Positions 1-9,592 are shown, counted from the stretch's first letter. The stretch is 64,000 nucleotides of DNA from Rhizobium lentis (GCF_017352135.1 NZ_CP071454.1:1328501-1392500); one strand, 5' to 3'. The notes: a model not told the origin generated them from the sequence alone. A program made the numbers and translations.

Positions 1-318
1 GATCTCCGCCGCCGCCGCCTCGGCAATGCCGACGGTGGTCGACGACGAACCCGGATCGCTCGGCACCACCTCCACATGTTTCAGCCCGAATTTCCGCCGC
101 AGCTCGTTGGCAAGCTCCAGGCAGGCGGCGATCGGATGGTCGAGCCGCACCTTGATGAGACGCTCGGCGACCGCGAGCGACACCAACCGCTGCGCCGATT
201 GTCGCGAGATACCCATCGAGGTAGCGATTTCGTCCTGGGTGCGTCCGGCGACGTAATAAAGCCAACCGGCGCGCGCCGCGTCATCGAGCCGTCCAGGGGT
301 CTCGGATCTTTTTGCCAT
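1..318 (-). CDS. SorC/DeoR-family sugar-binding transcriptional regulator, N-terminal part
   Basis: The reverse complement from ATG at 318 reads through 106 open codons to the window edge, so only the N-terminus is present. It begins MAKRSETPGRLDDAARAGW and continues with LYYVAGRTQDEIATSMGISR, then QSAQRLVSLAVAERLIKVRL: the helix-turn-helix typical of SorC-type regulators of sugar and polyol operons in rhizobia. The last visible residues (SSSTTVGIAEAAAAEI) enter the C-terminal sugar-phosphate-binding domain. The family binds an operator and releases it when a phosphorylated sugar or polyol is bound. The target operon would lie beyond the left edge. The short plus-strand reading frames here have no family features and are taken as shadows. 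Confidence 0.85.
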   Translation of the reverse strand, partial: MAKRSETPGRLDDAARAGWLYYVAGRTQDEIATSMGISRQSAQRLVSLAVAERLIKVRLDHPIAACLELANELRRKFGLKHVEVVPSDPGSSSTTVGIAEAAAAEI

Positions 319-505
319 TGAATGCCTACCGCGCAAAGTGAGCCGGCTGCCGCCGCCGAATATGATTTCGAGTCTGTACTGCGCCAGATGAAAACAAAAT
401 TCCTGAAAATGTCGAGCCTGTTGACAGCGCCCTGCCCAATTAGAGCCTTTCCGGGCAGCGGCAGAATGCTTCAATCTAACGCGGAACGACTCTAACCTCG
501 TCTGT

Positions 506-1165
506 TCAGGCAAACCATTGCACGACGAAATAGATCCCAGCCTTCGCCAGACCGTAGATCACGCCACCGGCGACGACGAGCGATATGGCCGTCATTGCGA
601 AACCGATGAGCGCGAAGAGCCCGTCGCGGCCCATAATGCCGAAAGCGAAGACCGAGATCGTGATCGCCGGCAGGATATTGCCGAGCGGAACCGGCAGCAC
701 CAGCACGATCGACAAAAGCAGGCATGCGAGACCGGCGAAATACTCCGCCGGCGGCTCCGCGAAGATCGCAAGCCTCGGTTTCAGCATCCGCTCGGCCCAG
801 GCGAGCCAGCGATGGACACGGACGACGATCGTCTCGAAATCCTCCCGCCGCACCGAACGGTCGGCAATCGCCTTCGGCAGCCAGGGCTTCAGCCCGAAGG
901 TCAGCTGCGCCGCGAGGAACACCAGCGGCGCGCCAAGCAGGGCGGAGGTGCCGGGCGGCGTGGGGAAGGCGTTCGGGAGCGCAAAGATCAGCATCAGCGC
1001 GCTGATCGCCCTGTCGCCCATCGTCTGGAACAGGTCGCCGATCGAAATCCGCTCCCGGCTGCGGTCGGCGGCGAGTTGCCGTAGAATGGACGAGAGGCGG
1101 CGGCCTTTGGGACGCGGCGGGCGCGGTCGTCTGCGTCTATGGGATTCAGCGTTTTCGATAGTCAT
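506..1165 (-). CDS. exoD: ExoD-family membrane protein
   Basis: A 219-residue inner-membrane protein. I start it at the ATG giving MTIENAESHRRRRPRP; the open frame runs further upstream to 1366 but that extension has no family features and would overlap the neighbouring ROK gene's start. The conserved core is RRLSSILRQL, DRISIGDL-like (here ERISIGDLFQTMGDRA) and ALPNAFPTPPGTSALLGAPL, followed by several hydrophobic segments (about residues 60-100 and 145-215). ExoD was named from Sinorhizobium meliloti, where mutants have altered exopolysaccharide and alkali sensitivity during nodule invasion; its biochemical role is not settled. It stands alone, divergent from the ROK gene. Confidence 0.85.
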   Translation of the reverse strand: MTIENAESHRRRRPRPPRPKGRRLSSILRQLAADRSRERISIGDLFQTMGDRAISALMLIFALPNAFPTPPGTSALLGAPLVFLAAQLTFGLKPWLPKAIADRSVRREDFETIVVRVHRWLAWAERMLKPRLAIFAEPPAEYFAGLACLLLSIVLVLPVPLGNILPAITISVFAFGIMGRDGLFALIGFAMTAISLVVAGGVIYGLAKAGIYFVVQWFA

Positions 1166-1365
1166 GATACCAGTGGGCGATAGAAGTGCGGGCTCGGACT
1201 TTGACTGCGCAATATGCCAATTGAATGACTTGCGGGACAGGGTTGGCTTTTGCGGCAATCCTTTTTCTTGACCGCGCGAGCACATGGCGAACGACAGATT
1301 GAAGGCTTGTAATTTGCCGTCAACAGTGCGAGCAGACGCTGGAGACCAGAGAACGGCAAAGAGCA

Positions 1366-2277
1366 ATGATCATTTCGTTCGACATCGGCGGCTCCGCCAT
1401 CAAGGGCGGCATCGCCCGCTCCGAAACTGACATCGTCCCCCTTGGCCGCCGGCCAACACCGAAGGATGATTTTGCCGCTTTCGTCGATACCCTGCGCGCC
1501 ATCATCGCCGAGACCGGCGAGGAGCCGAGCCGGATTGCGCTATCCATCGCCGGCGTCGTCGATCCCGATACGCAGCGGCTGACCTGCGCCAACATTCCCT
1601 GCATCCACGGCCGCACGCTCGCGGCTGACCTTGAAGCCGAACTCGGCTTGGCCGTGCTGATCGCCAACGATGCCGATTGTTTCGCGATTGCCGAAGCCGG
1701 CCTCGGCGCCGGCCGCGGCCACCGCATTGTCTTCGGCGCTATCCTCGGCACCGGCGTCGGCGGCGGGCTGGTTGCCGACGGACGCCTGGTCAACGAGGCC
1801 GGCGGCTTTGCCGGCGAATGGGGTCACGGACCGATCATCGCATCCTCGGCCGGCAATCCGCCCGCAGCCATTCCCGCCTATGCCTGCGGCTGCGGTCAGA
1901 AGGGCTGCGTCGACACTGTCGGCGGCGCCCGCGGCCTGGAGCGCCTGCACAAGACGCTGCATGATCTCGACCTCTCCAGCGAAGAGATTATCAATGCCTG
2001 GCGGCAGGACGAGGAAAGGGCGACACGGACGATCGATGTCTATGTCGATCTCGTCGCTTCGCCGCTTGCACTGACGATCAACATCACCGGCGCCACCATC
2101 GTGCCGGTCGGTGGCGGGCTGTCCAACGTCGGACCGCTCCTCGCCGAGCTCGACCAAGCCGTGCGTACGCGCATCCTGCGCAAGTTCGACCGGCCGCTGG
2201 TGGTGCGCAGCCAATGCCGCATCGAACCCGGCCTGATCGGCGCGGCGCTTTTGGGCTTGAGGGCCGAAGCGGCCTGA
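1366..2277 (+). CDS. ROK-family sugar kinase, possibly N-acetylglucosamine kinase
   Basis: A 303-residue ROK protein. The N-terminal phosphate-binding motif is FDIGGSAIKGG (residues 4-14). GAILGTGVGGGLV (about 125-137) and GGFAGEWGHGP (about 145-155) are the adenosine and sugar binding stretches. CGCGQKGCVDT (about 172-182) is the ROK zinc-binding cluster, with Asp where Glu is usual. There is no DNA-binding N-terminal extension, so this is a kinase rather than a NagC/XylR-type repressor. The sugar is not shown by sequence. The convergent GH20 hexosaminidase immediately downstream would release GlcNAc, which makes N-acetylglucosamine the best guess; glucose or mannose kinase remain possible. 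Confidence 0.85.
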   Translation: MIISFDIGGSAIKGGIARSETDIVPLGRRPTPKDDFAAFVDTLRAIIAETGEEPSRIALSIAGVVDPDTQRLTCANIPCIHGRTLAADLEAELGLAVLIANDADCFAIAEAGLGAGRGHRIVFGAILGTGVGGGLVADGRLVNEAGGFAGEWGHGPIIASSAGNPPAAIPAYACGCGQKGCVDTVGGARGLERLHKTLHDLDLSSEEIINAWRQDEERATRTIDVYVDLVASPLALTINITGATIVPVGGGLSNVGPLLAELDQAVRTRILRKFDRPLVVRSQCRIEPGLIGAALLGLRAEAA

Positions 2278-2325
2278 CAGGCCTTGCTATTGCTCTAGAC
2301 TAAACCGCCAAAGCGCGACCTTTTC

Positions 2326-4230
2326 TTAGAGCACCGGCCACATCCGCACGATCGCTGCAAACCGGTCCCAATCCTTGCGTGCCAAAGGCGTCCACGCGGC
2401 TTCAGCCACGGCCGACAGCCGCGGGAAGACCAGCCGGTTGAAATAGGCGCGGGACGCGAAGTTCTCGGTCCAGATGCAGGCCTGGATGCCCCGCAACTTC
2501 GCCTGCACGGCCTCCGGAAGCTCCGCCTCGTAGGCGTAAGTGTGTTCCGGCGGCGCGTAACCTGCCCAACTCGCGCCGGGCTCGTCCCAAGCTTCCGCCT
2601 GCGCCATGTCGAGATAATAGGCCTGGCCCGGCGTCATCACCACGTCGTAGCCTCCCTGCGCCAGCTCGATACCGACGGTCAGCTTTTCCCAGGCCATCAG
2701 CAGCGTCCCGTCGGGCTCGACGCCGCCGCCGTGCGCGACCTCGTTCCAGCCGGCTAGCTTCCTGCCGCGCTCCGACAGCATGGTCTTGACGCGTTTGAGG
2801 AAATAGGACTGCAGCTCGGCGGTGCCGGCAAGCTTCTCCCGCTCCATCAGCGCCTTGCAGAGCGGCGAGGAAAGCCAGGCGCCCTTCGCCACCTCGTCGC
2901 CGCCGATGTGGATATATTCGCTAGGAAACAGCGTCACCATCTCATCGAACACCTTGCCGAGAAATTCATAGGTGAATTCCACCGCCGGGTTGAGGGCATT
3001 GTTGGAGTAACCCTGCACCGCGCGGTAGCTGTCCGGTGACTCCTGCCCGTCGACGAGTTCGGGCAGCGAGAGCAGCGTCGCGGTGCTGTGTCCGGGAATA
3101 TCTATTTCCGGCACGACCTCGATATGCAACGCGGCCGCATGCGCAACGATCTGCCTCACCTCCTCCTGCCTGTAATGGCCCGAGCGCGTTTCCGCCCCGT
3201 CGCCGAGCTGCGGCACAAGTACTTCGTCAGGTCCGCGCCGCCCACCGATTTCCGTCAGCGCCGGATAAGCCTTGATCTCCAGCCGCCAGGCTTCGTCGTC
3301 GGTCAGGTGCCAATGGAAAATGTTGAGCTTGTTCCAGGCGAGGATATCGATCAGCCGCATGATATCCGACACCGGGTAGAACTGCCGGGATACGTCCAGA
3401 TGGCAGCCGCGCCAGCCATGACGCGGCTGATCCGCGATCGCGCCGAAATTCGGGAACTTGAAGATCTCCCGTTCCGCGCGGGCGCCGTGCAGCAGTTGGG
3501 CCAGGCTGATCAGCCCGTAGTGCCGGCCGGCGGCATCCGCGCTGGAAAGCACGATCTCATGCGCGGAGAAGCGCAGCTCGTAGGCGAAGGCGGCGATCGA
3601 TGATTCGATCATGAAACGAACGGCCCGGCCGCTTTTTACGGCGCAGAGCGAGAACGGCACCTTTTCGGTCGGATAGAGCCGTTGATAAAGCGAGACAACC
3701 ACCGACACGGCTTTGATCGCATCGGGCCGCGTCCTCTCGGCCGGATAGAGGATATCAGGCAGCCCTCCCGCCTTTAGTCCGAGCGACATCGGCCAGGGCA
3801 GAAGCGAATAAGGTTCCTCGACCCGGTCCGGCGACAGGAGCGGCGGCGGTGCAGCGCCATCCCTGCCGTCGAGAAGGAGAGGCCCGAAGGCGACAGGAAC
3901 GTATCGGCCGTCGCCGAGTGTCAGATAGGCGGATTTGACGCCCGCTGTCAGATGTTTTGGCGCTCTGGTCAATCCATCCACCGAGAACCGCCAGCGCCCG
4001 CCGGGGGGAATGCTCAGCCCCTCGGGCGGCAGGAATTCGTGGAAATGCGCGACCTGTCGCTTGAGGCTGCCGCCGTCGCAGACATGCTTCTCGGCAATCC
4101 GTGTCTCGGAGGTATAGGCGAGCGAGAAGCCGGACAGCGCCTCGGTCGAAAGGTTGAAGAGCGTGAAGGTTAGGCACCCGAAACTGCCTTCGACCGGGCG
4201 CCAGCTTGTTTCCAGACGATACTCGGCCAT
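2326..4230 (-). CDS. Beta-N-acetylhexosaminidase, glycoside hydrolase family 20
   Basis: A 634-residue GH20 enzyme that removes terminal GlcNAc/GalNAc from glycans such as chitin oligomers. The catalytic Asp-Glu pair is visible in HIGGDEVAKGAW near residue 440. The upstream HWHLTDDEAWRLEIKAYP, and HLDVSRQFYPV before it, are strongly conserved (beta/alpha)8 barrel elements. The start is the ATG giving MAEYRLETSWRPVEG, which has GGAAGGG seven bases upstream; a start 19 codons earlier is also open. No clear signal peptide is visible, so the enzyme may be cytoplasmic and act on imported oligosaccharides. It converges on the ROK kinase, with 48 bp between stops. Confidence 0.9.
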   Translation of the reverse strand: MAEYRLETSWRPVEGSFGCLTFTLFNLSTEALSGFSLAYTSETRIAEKHVCDGGSLKRQVAHFHEFLPPEGLSIPPGGRWRFSVDGLTRAPKHLTAGVKSAYLTLGDGRYVPVAFGPLLLDGRDGAAPPPLLSPDRVEEPYSLLPWPMSLGLKAGGLPDILYPAERTRPDAIKAVSVVVSLYQRLYPTEKVPFSLCAVKSGRAVRFMIESSIAAFAYELRFSAHEIVLSSADAAGRHYGLISLAQLLHGARAEREIFKFPNFGAIADQPRHGWRGCHLDVSRQFYPVSDIMRLIDILAWNKLNIFHWHLTDDEAWRLEIKAYPALTEIGGRRGPDEVLVPQLGDGAETRSGHYRQEEVRQIVAHAAALHIEVVPEIDIPGHSTATLLSLPELVDGQESPDSYRAVQGYSNNALNPAVEFTYEFLGKVFDEMVTLFPSEYIHIGGDEVAKGAWLSSPLCKALMEREKLAGTAELQSYFLKRVKTMLSERGRKLAGWNEVAHGGGVEPDGTLLMAWEKLTVGIELAQGGYDVVMTPGQAYYLDMAQAEAWDEPGASWAGYAPPEHTYAYEAELPEAVQAKLRGIQACIWTENFASRAYFNRLVFPRLSAVAEAAWTPLARKDWDRFAAIVRMWPVL

Positions 4231-4391
4231 GGTCGCGCCCTTCCCATCAATGAACAGCCGGGTTCGCGGCGAGTGTACCGGCCGCACAAGCTTAGCTTTT
4301 TCGAGGCGGCAGTGGAATCGCCGCGAACCGAGGGAACCAGACCTCGGCGAGAAATCCGCTGCGACAGGCTGGGTGATAAGCTGTGGCTAAG

Positions 4392-4423
4392 GAAAACGAC
4401 GCGGCTTTCGCCGCGCCGTTTTC
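4392..4423 (-). terminator. Rho-independent terminator of the RND efflux operon
   Basis: Arms GAAAACGACGCGGC (4392-4405) and GCCGCGCCGTTTTC (4410-4423) pair over 14 bp with one mismatch around a TTTC tetraloop. On the minus strand the stem is followed by a T-rich stretch (TTTTCCTT). The stem overlaps the stop codon of the RND pump gene. Confidence 0.75.
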
Positions 4424-7400
4424 ACTCGGCTGCCAACGCCGGCGGATGTCTGACATCCGCCTCTTCCTGGAGGGCGTCGGCATCCCGGCCCGGCTCGTCC
4501 TTCACCTTCGGCTCCCGGCCGAAGAAAAGCGCGTAGCCGGCGGGCAGAACCAGAATGGTGAGCACTGTGGCAACCAGGATGCCGCCCATCATTGCGTAGG
4601 CGAGCGGACCCCAGAAGACGCCGCGCGAAATCGGGATCAGCGCCAGAACGGCGGTTAGCGCCGTCAGCATGATCGGCCGGAAACGCCGTACGGCCGCCCC
4701 GACGATCGCCTCCTGCCGATGCATGCCCGCCTTGATGTCCTGGTCGATCTGGTCGACCAGGATGATCGAGTTGCGCATGATGATGCCGAGCAGCGCGATG
4801 ACGCCGAGGATCGCCACGAAGCCGAAGGGCGCGCCGCTGATCAGCAAGGCTGCCGCAGCGCCGATGATGCCGAGCGGCCCGGTGGCAAGCACCAGCATCG
4901 CCTTGCCGAAATGCTGCAGCTGGACCATCAGCAGCACGACGATGACGGCGAGCATGATCGGCGCCTTGGCGGCGATCGACATCTGGCTTTCCGCCGCATC
5001 CTCGGCGCCGCCCTGGATCTCGACATTGTAGCCGGCCGGCAGGCTGTCGCGCAGGTCCTTCATATCGGCATACATCTTCATGACAACGTCGTTCGGCTGT
5101 ACACCATCAGGCAGCGTCGCACGCACGGTGATCGTCGGCAGCCGGTTGCGCCGCCACTCGATGCCCTGTTCCGTGACGGGCACGACCTTGGCGACCTGCG
5201 AGACCGGCACGAAGCCGCCGAAATCCGTCGGCACATAGACCGAGTTGACCGCCGACAGCAGCGAGCGGCTGGCATCGGGTTCGCGGGCAACGATCGAGAC
5301 CGTCTCCTCGCCGTCGCGAAAATCGTCGAGCGGCGCACCAGACATGGCGGTCTGCAGCATATGGCGCACACGTTGCGAGGTGACGCCGAGCGCCCGGGCG
5401 CGGTCCTGGTCGATCACCAGCTTCATCGCCGGCACCTGCTCCAGCCAATCGTCATGGATGGCGCCGAGCATAGGGTTGGCCGTAAAGCGCGCCTTCACCT
5501 GGTCGGCGATTTCACGCACTTCCTGACGGTCGGGCCCCATGATCCGCATCTGCACGGGCCAGCCCGTCGGCGGGCCGAGGAAGAGGCGGTCGACCTTGCC
5601 ACGGATTTCGGGGAAGTCCTCCGCGAGGATGGTGCGCAGCTTGACGATCAGCCGTTCGCGCGCCGGTTCGTCATTGGCCATCACGAGAAGCTGGGCGAAG
5701 TTCGGATTGCGCAACTGCTGATCGAGCGGCAGGAAGAAGCGCGGCGCGCCCTCGCCGATATAGGTGGCGATGAACCGCTTGTCGGGATCGGCCATCATCT
5801 TGGCTTCGAGCGCCTTTGCCTGCACCTCGACTTCCCGGATGCTGGTGCCCTCGGGCAGCCACAGATCGACGAGGATTTCCGGCCGCGAGGATTGCGGGAA
5901 GAAATTCTGCGGAATGAACTGGAAGGCCCAGAGGCTGGTAACGAAAGTGCCGAGCGTCAGGAGCAGTACGATGACCCGATGGCGAACCGCCCAGGCGACC
6001 GTACCGCGTAGCCGGCGATAGAAGCTAGTATCGAAGGCATCGTGATGCTCGCCGGCGTGGTGGCGCTGCTTGAGGATCATATAGCCGAGCCACGGCGTGA
6101 AATAGACCGCGACGAACCACGAAGTGACCAGCGCGATGCCGACGACATAAAACAGCGAACGCACGTATTCGCCCGCCGTCGATGCGGCAAAACCCACGGG
6201 AATGAAGCCGGCCGTGGTGATGAGCGTCCCTGTCAGCATCGGGAAGGCGGTCGAGGAATAGGCGAAGCTTGCCGCGTCGATCTTGACCAGCCCCTCCTCC
6301 AGCTTTCGCTCCATCATCTCGACGACGATCATCGCATCGTCGACGAGCAGGCCGAGCGCGATGATGAGCGCGCCGAGCGAGATGCGCTGCAGGTCGATGC
6401 CGAGTTCGTACATCAGCGCGAAGGTAGCGGCGAGCACCAGCGGAATGGCGATGGCGATGACGAGGCCGGAGCGCCAGCCGATCGACAGGAACGAGACGAC
6501 GAGCACGATGATGAGGGCTTCGCCGAGCGCATGCATGAATTCGCTGATCGCATCCGTCACCACGTCGGGCTGGTTGGCGATCTGATCGACGGCGACGCCG
6601 TAAGGCAGCGATTCCTCGAAGCGCTGATAGGTCGCCTCCACATCCTTGCCGACATCGGTGACGTTGAAGCCCTTGGCCATAACGACGCCGACCTGAACGC
6701 TGTCGTGACCGTTGAAACGATATTTGCGCTGATAGGGATCTTCGAGACCGGAACTGACGGTGGCGATGTCGCCGAGGCGCGTCACCTGACCGCCGGCGCG
6801 CAGACGCAGTTCGCGGATATCGGCCGCCTTCTTCACATCGCCCTCGACCGAGATGCGCACCGAGCGCACGCCCGTATCGACCGAACCCGCCGGATCGACA
6901 TTGTTCTGGCCCCTGACGGCGTTCTGCAGGTCGAGGATTGTCAGGCCGCGCTCGGCGAGCGCCTTGGACGAGACGTCGATATAGATCTTCTCAGGCTGGT
7001 CGCCGATGATCACAGCCTTTTCGACACCCGCCGTCGTCAGCAGCATGTCGCGCGCCTGGATCGCGAATTTCTTCAGTTCCGGATAGGAATAGCCATCGCC
7101 GCTGATCGAATGCAGCGTGATGAAGGTATCGCCGAATTCGTCGTTGAAATAGGGGCCGAGCAGCCCCTGCGGCAGCTCGCTGGAGATGTCGCCGACCTTC
7201 TTGCGCACCTGGTAGAAGGCGTCCGCCACATCCTTCGAATTCGTGTCGCCCTTGACCTGCAGGGTGATGATCGCGCTGCCCGCCCGCGTATAGGACTTGA
7301 CCCAGTCGATATGCGGCGTTTCCTGCAGCTTGCGTTCGATCTTGTTGACGACCTGATCTTCCATTTCCTGGATGGAAGCGCCCGGCCAGATCGCCTGCAC

Positions 7401-7568
7401 GACCATGACGCGGAAGGTGAATTCGGGATCCTCGCGCTGACCCATGCGCATCAGGCCGAGCACGCCGGTGATGATGATCAGTCCGAAGAGGAAGCGGGCG
7501 ATGCTCGGATGGCCGATCGCCCAGCGCGACAGATTGAAGGGCCGCTTGTCGGTGGTGGTGGCATCCAT
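4422..7568 (-). CDS. RND efflux permease, AcrB/HAE superfamily
   Basis: A 1048-residue inner-membrane pump subunit of the usual family length. It has the N-terminal transmembrane helix (FLFGLIIITGVLGLMRMGQ), two large periplasmic loops and helix TM4 with the proton-relay acidic pair in GLLVDDAMIVVEMMER (about residues 405-420). IPQNFFPQSSRPEILVDLWLP-type sequence follows TM7, and a second set of helices follows to about residue 1020. It should take drugs or toxic solutes from the periplasm or inner membrane to an outer-membrane channel; no TolC-like gene is visible here. It is the last gene of the TetR-adaptor-pump operon, 23 bp after the adaptor, with GAGGACAGG before its ATG. The substrate is unknown. 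Confidence 0.93.
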   Translation of the reverse strand: MDATTTDKRPFNLSRWAIGHPSIARFLFGLIIITGVLGLMRMGQREDPEFTFRVMVVQAIWPGASIQEMEDQVVNKIERKLQETPHIDWVKSYTRAGSAIITLQVKGDTNSKDVADAFYQVRKKVGDISSELPQGLLGPYFNDEFGDTFITLHSISGDGYSYPELKKFAIQARDMLLTTAGVEKAVIIGDQPEKIYIDVSSKALAERGLTILDLQNAVRGQNNVDPAGSVDTGVRSVRISVEGDVKKAADIRELRLRAGGQVTRLGDIATVSSGLEDPYQRKYRFNGHDSVQVGVVMAKGFNVTDVGKDVEATYQRFEESLPYGVAVDQIANQPDVVTDAISEFMHALGEALIIVLVVSFLSIGWRSGLVIAIAIPLVLAATFALMYELGIDLQRISLGALIIALGLLVDDAMIVVEMMERKLEEGLVKIDAASFAYSSTAFPMLTGTLITTAGFIPVGFAASTAGEYVRSLFYVVGIALVTSWFVAVYFTPWLGYMILKQRHHAGEHHDAFDTSFYRRLRGTVAWAVRHRVIVLLLTLGTFVTSLWAFQFIPQNFFPQSSRPEILVDLWLPEGTSIREVEVQAKALEAKMMADPDKRFIATYIGEGAPRFFLPLDQQLRNPNFAQLLVMANDEPARERLIVKLRTILAEDFPEIRGKVDRLFLGPPTGWPVQMRIMGPDRQEVREIADQVKARFTANPMLGAIHDDWLEQVPAMKLVIDQDRARALGVTSQRVRHMLQTAMSGAPLDDFRDGEETVSIVAREPDASRSLLSAVNSVYVPTDFGGFVPVSQVAKVVPVTEQGIEWRRNRLPTITVRATLPDGVQPNDVVMKMYADMKDLRDSLPAGYNVEIQGGAEDAAESQMSIAAKAPIMLAVIVVLLMVQLQHFGKAMLVLATGPLGIIGAAAALLISGAPFGFVAILGVIALLGIIMRNSIILVDQIDQDIKAGMHRQEAIVGAAVRRFRPIMLTALTAVLALIPISRGVFWGPLAYAMMGGILVATVLTILVLPAGYALFFGREPKVKDEPGRDADALQEEADVRHPPALAAE

Positions 7569-7591
7569 GGTCCTGTCCTCTTATGACGCGA

Positions 7592-8731
7592 TCAGCGGAC
7601 GGTCTGGTCGGTATCGGCCAAGGCCGACTGCTGGTTCGGCACCCTCACCTTCAGGTTCTCGCTCATGAACTGCGTGCCGGCAGAAATGACGAGATCGCCG
7701 GTATCGAGGCCTTCGCTCACATGCACGCCGTCGCCCGTGAAATCGGCGACCTTGATGTCGCGGCCATGCACGGTCGCCGTGTCGCGGTCGACGGTCCAGA
7801 CCATCTGCTTGCCGTCCTTTTCGGCCAGCGCGCTGAGCGGAATCGAGACATAGCTGTTGGCGTTGCTGACATCGGCCTCGATCGTCGCCGTCATGCCGAG
7901 CAGAACCTGCGGATCGTTCGGCAGGCTCACCCGAACCGCAAAGGTGCGCGACTGCTGGTCGGCGCTACCGGAAACCTCGCGCACCTTGCCGTCGAGTATC
8001 AGCTTGTCGTCGGCCCAGAAGCTCGCCTTGACCGTTTTGCCCGGCCTGAATTCGGCAATGTCGCTTTCCGGAACCGCGATCTGCACTTCCTTCTCGCCGT
8101 CGACGGCGACGGTGACGACGGCGGCGCCGGAGCCGACGACCTGGCCGATATCGGCATTGATCGCGGTGACGATGCCGTTCTGGCCGGCCTTAAGCTCGGT
8201 ATAGCTCACCTGGTTCTTCGCCTGGTCGAGCGCCGAAAGCGCGGCATCGCGCTGCGAGATCGCCTGGTCATGGCTGAGTGCGGCCTGTTCGAGCTGCGAC
8301 TTCGGGGCGACGTTCTTGTCGAACAGCTGCTCGGCGCGTCTATTGGCGAGGTCGGCGGTTTCGACGGCTCTTTCGGCCGCGGCGAGATTGGCTTCCGCCG
8401 TCTTCACCGCCAGCTGGTAATCCGTGGAGTCGACGCGGGCCAGAACGTCGCCCGGCGTCACCCGGTCGCCGATATCGACCAGGCGTTCGGTGATCTTGCC
8501 CGCGACACGGAAACCGAGGTTCATCTCGGTGCGCGCCTTGACCGAGCCGGAATAATCGAGCTTGCGGCTGTCGCCGGCCTTGGCGATCTCCACGACCTTC
8601 ACTGGTCGGACGACTTGCTTGACCTCAGCCTTCTCTTCCGAGCAGGCGGCAACGCCGAGGCCGATGGCGCTGACGAGCGCGAGACGGATGACGGACGGCA
8701 TGCGATGGCTGAGGGTCTTGAGCGAAAACAT
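7592..8731 (-). CDS. RND efflux periplasmic adaptor, putative lipoprotein
   Basis: A 379-residue membrane-fusion protein that bridges the RND pump to an outer-membrane factor. I chose the ATG at 8731 (MFSLKTLSHRMPSVIRL), which has AGGAGT seven bases upstream; a GTG nine bases earlier lies inside that ribosome site. The signal peptide ends in LGVAACS, a lipobox with Cys at about residue 30. The fold follows in order: lipoyl half (LDYSGSVKARTEMNLGFRVAGKI), alpha-helical hairpin (about 100-165), second lipoyl half (YTELKAGQNGIVTAINADIGQVV), then the beta-barrel and membrane-proximal domains. It is co-transcribed between the TetR regulator and the pump. Confidence 0.92.
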   Translation of the reverse strand: MFSLKTLSHRMPSVIRLALVSAIGLGVAACSEEKAEVKQVVRPVKVVEIAKAGDSRKLDYSGSVKARTEMNLGFRVAGKITERLVDIGDRVTPGDVLARVDSTDYQLAVKTAEANLAAAERAVETADLANRRAEQLFDKNVAPKSQLEQAALSHDQAISQRDAALSALDQAKNQVSYTELKAGQNGIVTAINADIGQVVGSGAAVVTVAVDGEKEVQIAVPESDIAEFRPGKTVKASFWADDKLILDGKVREVSGSADQQSRTFAVRVSLPNDPQVLLGMTATIEADVSNANSYVSIPLSALAEKDGKQMVWTVDRDTATVHGRDIKVADFTGDGVHVSEGLDTGDLVISAGTQFMSENLKVRVPNQQSALADTDQTVR

Positions 8732-8780
8732 CGTCCGCACTCCTGGATCGTTTCGGGGGATCGACGGCGGCTGCCGTCTA

Positions 8781-9389
8781 TTATTTCTTCAACGCCTTGA
8801 TCACGTAGTCGATCAGTTCGTCGACGCTTGCGCGGTTCGTCTTGGCGAGACATTGCGCCACCATCTGCGGATGACAGAGCGTGTTCGTCGCCGCGCCGAA
8901 GCAGCGCGAAGCAACGACCGGGTCCTGCTCGGCGAACTCACCGGCTGCAATGCCTTCGGCAATGATTTCGGCGATGAGGTCATGGATGCGGTCGATGTGT
9001 TTTTCGATGACGTGCCAGTCGCGCTCGATCGCGACGACGATCATCTCGTGCACCTTCATCTCGTCGAGCATCACATCCCGCGTCATCTGGTGCTGGGCTT
9101 CGACATAGCGGCGCAGGCGTTCGCTTGCGCTGATCGGCTGATGGCGGATGTCGTAAGCCATCTGATAGGCGGCGGCGAGCATGCGTCCGCAGAGCGCCTG
9201 GTGGATTTCCACCTTCGATGCGAAGAAGCGATAGATATTGGCTGGGGACATACCGAGGTCGCGCGCGATATCGGCCACCGTCGTCTTGCTATAGCCATAG
9301 TGCCGGAACAGCCGCTCGGCCGCATCGAGAATGCGCGTGACATTCTCCTGCCGCGTAACGTCGAGCGTATTTTCCGCGATCTCGTCCAT
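8781..9389 (-). CDS. TetR/AcrR-family transcriptional repressor of the efflux operon
   Basis: A 202-residue TetR-type regulator. The helix-turn-helix is TTVADIARDLGMSPANIYRF (about residues 37-56), followed by FASKVEIHQALCGRML. The C-terminal helical domain, which would bind the inducing ligand, ends with the sequence DELIDYVIKALKK. It is the first gene of the efflux operon, 49 bp before the adaptor start. A perfect 14-bp inverted repeat lies 16 bp upstream of its start codon and is the obvious operator, so the gene probably represses itself and the pump. Confidence 0.9.
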   Translation of the reverse strand: MDEIAENTLDVTRQENVTRILDAAERLFRHYGYSKTTVADIARDLGMSPANIYRFFASKVEIHQALCGRMLAAAYQMAYDIRHQPISASERLRRYVEAQHQMTRDVMLDEMKVHEMIVVAIERDWHVIEKHIDRIHDLIAEIIAEGIAAGEFAEQDPVVASRCFGAATNTLCHPQMVAQCLAKTNRASVDELIDYVIKALKK

Positions 9390-9405
9390 TTTTCGATGCC
9401 TCGAA

Positions 9406-9441
9406 TTACGACTGACGAATTTTGAATTTCGTCAGTCGTAA
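9406..9441. promoter_or_regulatory. Perfect inverted repeat, probable TetR operator
   Basis: TTACGACTGACGAA (9406-9419) is repeated exactly as its reverse complement at 9428-9441, with an 8-bp spacer. It sits between the TetR start and upstream non-coding sequence, where the promoter should be. Long arms of this kind suit a TetR dimer pair. Assignment to this TetR protein is by position only. Confidence 0.75.
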
Positions 9442-9560
9442 GCCTTCAAACATCATTTGTCAATCTCCGGCACACCTGTGCGGCTGCCGCGACGAGCGTT
9501 GTCGGCAGAAGGCGAGAATGTTCTGAAGCGGCGCAATGATGGAAGACGGACGCAAACGAA

Positions 9561-9592
9561 AAGTGCCGCGGCGTCAAACGCGCGCGGCACTT
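9561..9592 (-). terminator. Rho-independent terminator of the OsmC-family gene
   Basis: Arms AAGTGCCGCG (9561-9570) and CGCGGCACTT (9583-9592) form a perfect 10-bp stem. On the minus strand the stem runs into TTTTCG. It lies 19 bp beyond the stop of the OsmC-family gene. Confidence 0.75.

Noticed and set aside
4719..8800. Long plus-strand open frames (430, 514 and 405 codons) opposite the efflux genes
   Set aside because: They are antisense to strongly supported RND and adaptor genes, have low-complexity Arg/Asp/His-rich translations, and lack family motifs. High GC content readily gives such frames.
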